A stretch of DNA of 50,477 nt from FEN-1297 sp046705645 (GTDB taxonomy: Bacteria; Bacteroidota; Ignavibacteria; Ignavibacteriales; Ignavibacteriaceae). Position numbers and translations under genes: made by a program. The stretch spans positions 1-50,477 of the forward strand of contig JBJKQE010000215.1 of the NCBI GenBank assembly GCA_046705645.1, read 5' to 3'. The notes under the pieces were generated by a model that saw only the letters and a list, made by a program, of their open reading frames with translations, was not told where the DNA came from and did no database searches. Positions 33,793-41,090 of the stretch are shown here, in pieces (position 1 is the first letter of the stretch; the number at the start of each line of letters is the position of its first letter).

Positions 33793-35262
33793 TTAATCAT
33801 TCTCCCTTAAGGTTTGCTTTACCATAAATTTATTTAAAAGAATAAAAGTTAAAAGCACAACCGCCCATTGGAAAATACATGTTCCGGCATTTGCGGTATG
33901 AAACGGATTCCACCACTCACGATCCCACGAAACGGAGGATATTAACCACCATGAAACAAGTAATACAACTTGAACCGGGATTAATATACCTATTATAAAG
34001 TTATACCATTTCCCGATTTTTACATCGCTGCCGTAACCGTTTATAATTTCTCTTCTAAATTTATCAACTCCATAGCGAATAATTGAGAACGAAATAAAAG
34101 CTCCGCTGATTATAAGTCCGACACCCCAAACCCAGTCCTGGTTTGTCAAAAAATTCAAATCGATTGCAGAAGGTATTCCCAGCAAAAATCCCAAAGAGGC
34201 AACAATTATAATTGCCTTACCTCTTTTAATTCCGAAATCAATCAAAGTTCTGGTAGTAAGTTCAACCATTGACATCAAAGAAGTTATAGCAGCAAAAAAT
34301 AAAGCTATAAAAAACATTGAAGCAAAGATTACATTGACTATATAATGTGAAGATATTTTGGAAAATAATAACGGCAGGTAAATAAAAGTCAATCCAGTAT
34401 TAGCGGGACCAGCCTGCGAAATTTGCTGCATCGCATTTGAAGTGCTTAAAGCAAATACTGTTGAAAATATTGTAATTCCCGCTAGTAATGAAACGGAATT
34501 ATTTCCAAAACCAATTAAAGCTGCATTTAGCGAAATATCTTCCTTCTTTTTCATATAAATTGCGTATGTTAAAATAAGCCCCCAACCCGCACCTGTATCC
34601 CATGCATTTTGAGTTAATGCATTTAACCATACCTTATAGTTCAAAATAACATCCAAATGCGGAGTGAAAAAATATTTTATTCCCTCAACAGCATTGGGCA
34701 GTGTAACCGCTCTAATAAATAATATTACTAAAATAATCAGCAGCGAAGGGACCATAAATTTTGAAACTTTTTCAATTCCTTTGCTTACTCCCCTGTAAAT
34801 TACAAATGCAACAAAAACCATTGATATAAAATGATAAAAAAGCGGCTGATAGCTTGATGAAAACCTTGTCCAGTATTCAAGATGTTTGGTAGTTGAAAAT
34901 AGATCGCCGGTTACGGCAGAAATGAAATACCTTAAGCACCAGCCGGTAACTACGGAGTAATAGAACATTATTGCCGTAGAAACAAAGACAATAAATGCGC
35001 CCATCCATCCGAATTGCCTGCCAGCAGTTTTGGCAATTGCACCCACAGGCCCGAATCGAGTGGATTTACCAATTGCAAATTCAGCAATAATTAAGGGTAC
35101 GGACCATACCAGAAGAAAAATAACCCAGGGGATTAAAAATGAACCGCCGCCGTTTTGTGCAACAATTCTTGAAAATCGCCAAATGTTTCCGGTTCCAACC
35201 GCAATACCAATTGTTGCAATTATCAGCGACCAGCGAGAGGAAAAGAACTCTTCCTGTTTCAT
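33793..35262 (-). CDS. Sodium-dependent NSS-family transporter (MetP-like)
   Basis: Neurotransmitter:sodium symporter family, 489 residues with about 11-12 membrane helices. The start SSRWSLIIATIGIAVGTGNIWRFSRIVAQNGGGSFLIPW is the family signature (GxGNxWRFP region) that forms the sodium and substrate site. NSS members in bacteria import amino acids. MetP-like function (methionine/alanine) is suggested by the small gene that follows, not by substrate residues I can read. Confidence 0.93.
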   Translation of the reverse strand: MKQEEFFSSRWSLIIATIGIAVGTGNIWRFSRIVAQNGGGSFLIPWVIFLLVWSVPLIIAEFAIGKSTRFGPVGAIAKTAGRQFGWMGAFIVFVSTAIMFYYSVVTGWCLRYFISAVTGDLFSTTKHLEYWTRFSSSYQPLFYHFISMVFVAFVIYRGVSKGIEKVSKFMVPSLLIILVILFIRAVTLPNAVEGIKYFFTPHLDVILNYKVWLNALTQNAWDTGAGWGLILTYAIYMKKKEDISLNAALIGFGNNSVSLLAGITIFSTVFALSTSNAMQQISQAGPANTGLTFIYLPLLFSKISSHYIVNVIFASMFFIALFFAAITSLMSMVELTTRTLIDFGIKRGKAIIIVASLGFLLGIPSAIDLNFLTNQDWVWGVGLIISGAFISFSIIRYGVDKFRREIINGYGSDVKIGKWYNFIIGILIPVQVVLLVSWWLISSVSWDREWWNPFHTANAGTCIFQWAVVLLTFILLNKFMVKQTLREND

Positions 35263-35348
35263 TTAGTTCTAACAAATTTATTTTTAGAAGTATGCCGATT
35301 TATCTTTCTAAAATAATTGTAACAAATTAAAATAAAATTTTAATTATA

Positions 35349-35939
35349 CTAATTCTTATTAGGCTGCTTTGCTTCCCGTTCAATATAAACCGAATCCATT
35401 ACAACAGGTGTAACAGGTCTATCATAAGGTTTTGTAGTTTTTACTTTACCTATTGCCCTCACAACATCCATCCCGTCTATTACTTTGCCGAAAATTGTAA
35501 AATGAAAGTTAAGCCACGGAGTGGGGTCTAGCGTAATAAAAAACTGACTGCCGTTTGTATTCGGACCTCTGTTTGCATATGCCATAACACCAGCTGAATC
35601 AAATTTATAATTTTCATTAAATTCATCATCAAAAGTTCCGCCCCAAATACTTTGACCTCCGGTTCCGTTTCCGTTCGGGTCGCCGCCCTGGATCATAAAT
35701 TTATCTATAACTCTGTGAAAGGTTAATTTATTATAATACCCTTTATCAGATAAACCGACGAAGTTTTCAACTGCTTTAGGCGCAACTTCCGGAAGAAGCT
35801 CGCATTTTATGGTTCCCATATTGGTTTTTATTACTGCGATATAAGTTGTATCGTTCATAGATTTTTGTCCGCTTGAATTTGATTGTTTACATCCAAATAC
35901 TGTAGTAGCAAGTACTAAAATAAAAATTAAATTTTTCAT
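35349..35939 (-). CDS. Cyclophilin-type peptidyl-prolyl isomerase, lipoprotein
   Basis: This enzyme speeds cis-trans isomerisation of prolyl bonds in exported proteins. The N-terminus MKNLIFILVLATTVFGC has a lipobox at Cys17, so the mature protein is a periplasmic lipoprotein. The cyclophilin domain shows FHRVIDKFMIQGGDPNGNG, MAYANRGPNTNGSQFFIT and LNFHFTIFGKVIDGMDVV, the conserved active-site strip. The total length is 196 residues. It follows uppP by 8 bases. Confidence 0.95.
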   Translation of the reverse strand: MKNLIFILVLATTVFGCKQSNSSGQKSMNDTTYIAVIKTNMGTIKCELLPEVAPKAVENFVGLSDKGYYNKLTFHRVIDKFMIQGGDPNGNGTGGQSIWGGTFDDEFNENYKFDSAGVMAYANRGPNTNGSQFFITLDPTPWLNFHFTIFGKVIDGMDVVRAIGKVKTTKPYDRPVTPVVMDSVYIEREAKQPNKN

Positions 35940-35947
35940 AAAGTCTC

Positions 35948-36796
35948 CTAAGGAAGTACAACATGTGATGTCAGTAAAATTATAATTACAATTCCTAAAG
36001 CTATTCTGTAATAAACAAAAACAAAAGTTGTGTTTCTTCTAAGATACTTAAGAAGGAAATCTATCGAGAGATAGCCGAATATAAAAGCAAAAATGGTAGA
36101 GACTATCATATTTACAGCTAATGATGGGTCAAGAAATTTTCTTGCTTCAAAAAGCTCCATTAAGCCGCTTGCAAGGACTGCCGGAATGCTCAATAAGAAT
36201 GAAAATCTGGCGGCCGTTTCTCTATTCATCCCAAGGAATAATCCTGCTGTAATTGTTGTCCCGGAACGGCTAGAACCGGGAATGAGTGCAAAGCATTGGC
36301 CAACTCCAACCCAAAAGGCATCCCACTTGGTTATTTTAGCCATATCTTTTTTTAAAGCGGCTATTTTTTCTGCTATTGCTAAAATTACTGCTAATCCTAT
36401 TAAACTGAATGCAATTACATACAAATCTTTTGTTAATGTGCCTTCTATTATTTTTTTTAATGAAAGACCGATAATACCAACAGGGATGGAACCGATTATT
36501 ATTAACCAGCCTAATTTGGAATTTAATTTTTGATCGGAGAACTTTTTTCTTTGTTTTATGTTTTCGTTTAAGAAATCAAAAATTATTTGCCACAGATCCT
36601 TCCAAAAATAAATAATAACCGCAATTACAGTTCCCAATTGTATAACTGCTATAAAAGCCGTCCATTGTTCCGGGTGTTGATTCGAGATAAGATGCATAAA
36701 TTTACCGGCTAAAGTTAAATGTCCCGTACTACTGATAGGTAAAAATTCAGTAAGTCCTTGTATTATTCCAAGTAAAATTGCTTGTAATAAATCCAA
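35948..36796 (-). CDS. uppP: Undecaprenyl-diphosphatase UppP (BacA)
   Basis: UppP removes a phosphate from undecaprenyl diphosphate to recycle the lipid carrier for peptidoglycan and O-antigen synthesis. The 282-residue polytopic protein has the two motifs GLTEFLPISSTGHL (with Glu17) and IPGSSRSGTTITAGLFLG that face the periplasm. The start is TTG, well supported by AGGAGG five bases upstream. It follows the beta-barrel gene by 9 bases. Confidence 0.95.
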   Translation of the reverse strand: MDLLQAILLGIIQGLTEFLPISSTGHLTLAGKFMHLISNQHPEQWTAFIAVIQLGTVIAVIIYFWKDLWQIIFDFLNENIKQRKKFSDQKLNSKLGWLIIIGSIPVGIIGLSLKKIIEGTLTKDLYVIAFSLIGLAVILAIAEKIAALKKDMAKITKWDAFWVGVGQCFALIPGSSRSGTTITAGLFLGMNRETAARFSFLLSIPAVLASGLMELFEARKFLDPSLAVNMIVSTIFAFIFGYLSIDFLLKYLRRNTTFVFVYYRIALGIVIIILLTSHVVLP

Positions 36797-36805
36797 ATAG
36801 CCCTC

Positions 36806-37447
36806 CTAAAAATTATATGTAATTCCAAGCCGTATGCCTGCCGATAAAGCATTGAAATTAACATTAGTATTACTAACGCTGTTTACAAAATAACCGTTTG
36901 TGCTTTTAGGTTCGCCGTTAAAATCATATCTTAAATCCACACCTATATTGGCGTAAAGATTTCCACTGAGTAAAGTATTGCCGTCCGCTTTAAGCAGCAA
37001 ACCAAATCCGGTAGATTTATAACTGCTTGATGGAGGTAAAGCAGGATACTGTTGGTTGGCACTTACAAAACGAATGCCCAATCCTCCTCCGAATTTAAAA
37101 TCATAACCATTTCCTTTTATTACGTAATAATTTACTATAGTAGGCATTATAATAAAGTAATTCAGTTTATAAATTCCGCCGTAGTCATATGAAAAATTAT
37201 AAGAATTGATCATATCGGCAACTTCAAGCCCGACTTCATAGTGATCGTTTATTAAATACCCGCCTTCGGCGGAAAATACAATTGCGCTGTTGAACGTTCC
37301 GAGTTGTTGAGAAAAACCTTGATTTAAATAATCCGTTAATGAAGGCATATTTACATATGATATTTCCATCCCTGCTCTTGCATAATATTGAGAAAAAGAG
37401 GTGCTTGAAACTGTAAGACAAAATATCAGCGCCGTAATAAATTTCAT
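36806..37447 (-). CDS. Outer-membrane beta-barrel-like protein
   Basis: The protein has 213 residues. It has a signal peptide (FITALIFCLTVSSTSFSQ) and then alternating aromatic strands such as YARAGMEISYVNM, GYDFKFGGGLGIRFVS and LYANIGVDLRYDFNG, ending in a C-terminal Phe (GIRLGITYNF), as expected for a small outer-membrane barrel. No specific family is recognised. The start overlaps the flippase-like stop by 4 bases (ATGA). Confidence 0.7.
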   Translation of the reverse strand: MKFITALIFCLTVSSTSFSQYYARAGMEISYVNMPSLTDYLNQGFSQQLGTFNSAIVFSAEGGYLINDHYEVGLEVADMINSYNFSYDYGGIYKLNYFIIMPTIVNYYVIKGNGYDFKFGGGLGIRFVSANQQYPALPPSSSYKSTGFGLLLKADGNTLLSGNLYANIGVDLRYDFNGEPKSTNGYFVNSVSNTNVNFNALSAGIRLGITYNF

Positions 37448-38499
37448 AATTCTTCCAGTTCGGTTTCTACAACTTTAATTAGATTATCATGATGTTTATT
37501 TAATACGAAGAAAAATAAAAGTGCGGTGAATATAAACAAAAAATATGAAAGTATATGTGTAAGAATTGCATAAGCCAAACTAATTGATTCCCCGAAACCG
37601 AATAAGAGAACCAATGCGGCTTTAGACAGAGCTTCGTATGATCCAATTGCCCCGGGAGTTGGAATAACTACTCCGATTGCACTAATACTCATCAATACCC
37701 AGGCCATGGCATAGGTTACGTGCTTTATGTTTTCCATTCCTAAAGTATAAAACCCGATGTAAGCACTTAGGGCGTATACCATCATAATTAGTGCACTTAG
37801 TAAAATAGTATAAAAATAATTTTTTTTCCCCTTAAGACTTGCAAAGCCAACTGTCATCATGTCAAAAATATATGCTGCTTTATGCGCCAGTTTTTCAGAA
37901 AATTTACTTAAAATCTTAACTATAAGTCCGTAGAATTTTTCTCTAAACTTAATTAAAAAATAAATGAATAGAATTACTGCAGCCATTAAAATTATTGTAA
38001 TGTAAAGGGTAGACTTAAGCCAGGGAAATTTTACATAGAGATCTTCACTCCAGATAATAACCGATACAATTACGGTAAGGCCGAGGAATATAATATCAAT
38101 AATTCTTTCAAGAATTACGGTACCAAACATCGATGACCTGGAAAGTTTTTCCCATTTGCCTAATACTACTGCTCTGGATAATTCGCCTAATCTTGGAACG
38201 ACACAACTTACGCCGTATCCTACCATTACTGCTCCGAATATATTTATTATCGAAGCATTAGGTTTAACTGAATTAAGAATTACTTTCCACCTTACTGCTC
38301 TTAAATAGTGGGAAAAGAGCATTGTTATTAAAAGTATAACAATCCAAAATATTGAAGCATTTGAAAGGATAGCAATAATTTTATTTATATCTTCATCATA
38401 AAAGGCGATGTATAGGAAAATAATACTTAATCCCAACGGAAGGATAAACTTAACAGATTTACTAATCCAATTCTTTTTTTTTGTTTTATCGGAGGTCAA
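37444..38499 (-). CDS. Flippase-like membrane protein (lysylphosphatidylglycerol synthase TM family)
   Basis: The protein has 351 residues and about eight membrane helices. SHYLRAVRWKVIL, MVGYGVSCVVPRLGELSRAVVLGKWEKLSRSSMFGTVILERIIDI and VVIPTPGAIGSYEA are the conserved stretches of the UPF0104/LPG_synthase_TM family, whose members include lipid-linked sugar flippase candidates. The start is a TTG at 38499, 14 bases inside lolA, with GGGAG eight bases before it. Such a placement makes lolA and this gene translationally coupled. Confidence 0.85.
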   Translation of the reverse strand: MTSDKTKKKNWISKSVKFILPLGLSIIFLYIAFYDEDINKIIAILSNASIFWIVILLITMLFSHYLRAVRWKVILNSVKPNASIINIFGAVMVGYGVSCVVPRLGELSRAVVLGKWEKLSRSSMFGTVILERIIDIIFLGLTVIVSVIIWSEDLYVKFPWLKSTLYITIILMAAVILFIYFLIKFREKFYGLIVKILSKFSEKLAHKAAYIFDMMTVGFASLKGKKNYFYTILLSALIMMVYALSAYIGFYTLGMENIKHVTYAMAWVLMSISAIGVVIPTPGAIGSYEALSKAALVLLFGFGESISLAYAILTHILSYFLFIFTALLFFFVLNKHHDNLIKVVETELEEL

Positions 38500-39091
38500 T
38501 AACTTTACTCCCTTTAGGCGGTGTAAATGTGAACAATGAATCTGATAATTGTGTATTTAATTTATAAGCCGAAAAGTTAATTTGTATTAAAATATCGTTA
38601 AGATCTTCAATAATCATTTTATTAATTAGATGATCCAGGTTCAGCCAAATTTTAACATATTTAAAGTTTAAGCCAGCTTTCTGAGGCGTAAGCATTAAAA
38701 CCTTCTGCCCGTTTTCTTCTTGTAATTTAACATTACATTCCAAAGGATAAACATTTATGAAATTATTTAACGATAAAACCGACGGATCATGTTCGTCGTA
38801 ACTGCTTATTATTACTTTATTTTCGGCTTTATTGTAATTCCAGTTTGTTTTTCCATTAGAAATAATAGTTATGTTTTTTAATTCTAATCTTAAGTTATCT
38901 TTTTTCTTATAATAAAATTTACCGGAAAGACTTACTTTGCCGTTTGATAACTGTACGAATTCGGCAGTTAAATCCTGAGTTGAATTAAATTTCTTTTGCA
39001 ATGATTCAAGAACCTGCTGTCCTTCATTTTGTGCGAATCCGCTCCCGGCAAAAAATATTGTTATAAAAATTAGGGATAATATTTTTTTCAT
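38486..39091 (-). CDS. lolA: Outer-membrane lipoprotein carrier LolA family protein
   Basis: LolA ferries lipoproteins across the periplasm. I choose the ATG at 39091 (201 residues), because it yields a normal signal peptide (MKKILSLIFITIFFAGSGFAQ); a further in-frame start lies at 39175. The mature part has LESLQKKFNSTQDLTAEFVQ and SGKFYYKKKDNLRLEL followed by the NGKTNWNYNKAENKV strand pair, the LolA half-barrel pattern. It leads the four-gene run lolA, flippase-like, beta-barrel, uppP (and perhaps the cyclophilin gene). Confidence 0.88.
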   Translation of the reverse strand: MKKILSLIFITIFFAGSGFAQNEGQQVLESLQKKFNSTQDLTAEFVQLSNGKVSLSGKFYYKKKDNLRLELKNITIISNGKTNWNYNKAENKVIISSYDEHDPSVLSLNNFINVYPLECNVKLQEENGQKVLMLTPQKAGLNFKYVKIWLNLDHLINKMIIEDLNDILIQINFSAYKLNTQLSDSLFTFTPPKGSKVIDLR

Positions 39092-39272
39092 TTCAAATAA
39101 ATAAGCTAATATTGGTCTGCAATTTATGAAATTTGTACAATAAATAAATGTGCAAAAATAAATTGTTGCTTCCAATTGTTGAATATAAAAATTACAAAAT
39201 TTTTCTTTACTTATCTGTTCTTTTTATAATTAGCCGCTGCTGCTTTAATATTTTGAGGTAATTTTATTATTC

Positions 39273-39304
39273 CTTGCTTATTGGATAAAATAATACTAAT
39301 TTTG
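39273..39304 (+). promoter_or_regulatory. Putative promoter of the rimP operon
   Basis: CTTG at 39273-39276, 20 bases, then TAATTTTG at 39297-39304 matches TTTG-N20-TAnnTTTG with one mismatch. The start of transcription would be near 39311, about 33 bases before the rimP ATG and directly before the hairpin at 39316-39331. Confidence 0.5.
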
Positions 39305-39315
39305 GTTATCTTTTT

Positions 39316-39331
39316 CGCCCTCTTGAGGGCG
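39316..39331 (+). promoter_or_regulatory. Leader hairpin ahead of rimP
   Basis: CGCCCT (39316-39321) pairs with AGGGCG (39326-39331) around a CTTG loop, whose C and G can pair too. It is followed by ATTTTTATTT. It would sit at the very 5' end of the operon mRNA and contains the only GAGGG that could bind 16S rRNA, 14 bases before the ATG. It may stabilise the mRNA end or control rimP translation. A role as terminator is less likely, because the transcript would be only about 30 bases long. Confidence 0.6.
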
Positions 39332-39343
39332 ATTTTTATTTAT

Positions 39344-39802
39344 ATGAATTTACTAAATGAAAATATTAAGCAACTAGCTTCTATAACTGCAGAAGAAAAC
39401 GGTTTTTTTTTAATTGATTGTGTGATCCGCGGTAATAATACAAACAAAATAATTGAAATTTTTATTGACGGTGAGAAAAATATTTCTGCCGGTGACTGTG
39501 CAAAAGTAAGTACCGAAATAAATTCTCAATTAGAAAAAATCCCGGATATCGGTTCTTCTTACAGATTGGATGTTTCTTCTCCGGGTTTAGATAGACCGCT
39601 GAAATATTTAAAACAATACCCTAAAAATATTAATAGGGATTTTGAAATTACTTATTCGACCGGAAACGAAGTAAAAAAAATAAAGGCTAGGCTTCTTAGA
39701 ATTGAAGATAATAATTTGATATTTTTATTTAATAAAAAGAACGAATTAATAATTAATTATAACGACATAAAAAAAGCTAAAGTATTAGTCAGTTTTTCCT
39801 AA
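39344..39802 (+). CDS. rimP: Ribosome maturation factor RimP
   Basis: RimP helps the 30S subunit mature. The ATG at 39344 gives 152 residues starting MNLLNENIKQLASITAEENG; an in-frame start at 39281 exists but would precede the predicted transcription start. Family features are GFFLIDCVIRGN, IEIFIDGEKNISAGDCAKVSTEINSQLE and RLDVSSPGLDRPLK. It opens the rimP-nusA-infB-rbfA-truB-ribF-rpsO-pnp operon and is followed by nusA after 15 bases. Confidence 0.92.
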   Translation: MNLLNENIKQLASITAEENGFFLIDCVIRGNNTNKIIEIFIDGEKNISAGDCAKVSTEINSQLEKIPDIGSSYRLDVSSPGLDRPLKYLKQYPKNINRDFEITYSTGNEVKKIKARLLRIEDNNLIFLFNKKNELIINYNDIKKAKVLVSFS

Positions 39803-39817
39803 GGGAGGAAGTTAGAA

Positions 39818-41068
39818 ATGAATGTAGATATCGTTGAATCCTTTGCGCAAATGGTAAGGGAAAAAGGGGTGGATAAGGATGTTTTGGCAGCCATAATAGA
39901 AGAGATTTTTGGTATGCTGGTAAGAAAGAAATACGGTGAAGAAGCAAAATATGATGTCGTTGTTAATATGGATAAAGGCGACATCGAAATATTTTTGGAA
40001 AGAGAAATTGTTGAAACGGTTGAAGATCCCAATCGCCAAGTCGGTATTGAAGAGGTAAATAGAAAGGGAAATGAAGATGAACTGGAAGTAGGCGATGATT
40101 ATGTGGAAAAACTTGAGCTGGCTTCTTTCGGCAGAAGATTAATTACTTTAGCAAAACAAGGCCTTAATCAAAAAATCCGTGAAATTGAAAAAGACATCGT
40201 TTATAACGAATATAATGAGCTTTTGGGCGAAATAGTCGTCGGCGATATTTATCAAATTAGAAAAAACGATATTCTTGTAAACCATAATAAGAACGAGCTG
40301 CTTTTACCGCGGCATGAACAAATTCCTTATGAGAAATACAAAAAAGGCGAAACTATTCGTGCAATTGTAAAAGAAGTTAAAAAAAGCAACAGCGGTCCGT
40401 TAATTATTATATCAAGAGCTGATAACACATTCTTAAGAAGACTTTTTGAGATCGAAATTCCGGAAATTTACGACGGAATAATTGAAATAAAATCAATTGC
40501 TCGTGAACCCGGAGAAAGAGCGAAGGTCGCAGTAGAATCTCAGGATAACCGTATTGATGCAGTAGGCGCATGTGTCGGGATGAAAGGTGTTCGTATTCAT
40601 GCAATTGTAAGAGAATTAAATAATGAAAATATAGATGTTATTAGCTATTCGGAAGACCCGGTTACATTTATACAGAAATCGCTGGCTCCCGCAAAATTAA
40701 AGAGAATTGAAATTGATCCTGTTATGAAAAAAGCAGTGGTTACTGCCGACAGCGATCAAGTTTCTTTAATTGTGGGAAGAAATGGTGTTAACATTCGCCT
40801 TGCAATGAAACTAACAGGCTACGATATTGAAATATTAAGAGAAGAAAAACCGTTTGAAGAATATGAAGAGGATATTGAACTTATTGACTTAAAGGAAGAA
40901 CTTGGCAGCGATATCTATGAATTGCTTATCAATAACAGATATGATACTGCTATCGAAGTTTTAACAGCAGGCCCGGAAAAATTAAAAGAAATAGAAGGCC
41001 TTGATGAAGAAAAAATAGCCGAAATATTGGAGATAATTAAATCTCAATTTGAAGAGGAAGAAGAATAG
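39818..41068 (+). CDS. nusA: Transcription termination/antitermination factor NusA
   Basis: NusA binds RNA polymerase and affects pausing, termination and antitermination. The 416-residue protein has the N-terminal polymerase-binding domain (residues 1-125), an S1 domain (about 135-200, GEIVVGDIYQIRKNDILV), KH domains (DAVGACVGMKGVRIHAIV and LIVGRNGVNIRLAMKLTGYDIEI) and a helix-hairpin-helix tail (EVLTAGPEKLKEIEGLDEE). The strong ribosome-binding site AAGGGAGGA lies just upstream. Confidence 0.96.
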   Translation: MNVDIVESFAQMVREKGVDKDVLAAIIEEIFGMLVRKKYGEEAKYDVVVNMDKGDIEIFLEREIVETVEDPNRQVGIEEVNRKGNEDELEVGDDYVEKLELASFGRRLITLAKQGLNQKIREIEKDIVYNEYNELLGEIVVGDIYQIRKNDILVNHNKNELLLPRHEQIPYEKYKKGETIRAIVKEVKKSNSGPLIIISRADNTFLRRLFEIEIPEIYDGIIEIKSIAREPGERAKVAVESQDNRIDAVGACVGMKGVRIHAIVRELNNENIDVISYSEDPVTFIQKSLAPAKLKRIEIDPVMKKAVVTADSDQVSLIVGRNGVNIRLAMKLTGYDIEILREEKPFEEYEEDIELIDLKEELGSDIYELLINNRYDTAIEVLTAGPEKLKEIEGLDEEKIAEILEIIKSQFEEEEE

Positions 41069-41090
41069 CTAAACAATAGGTAAGCCAAAT

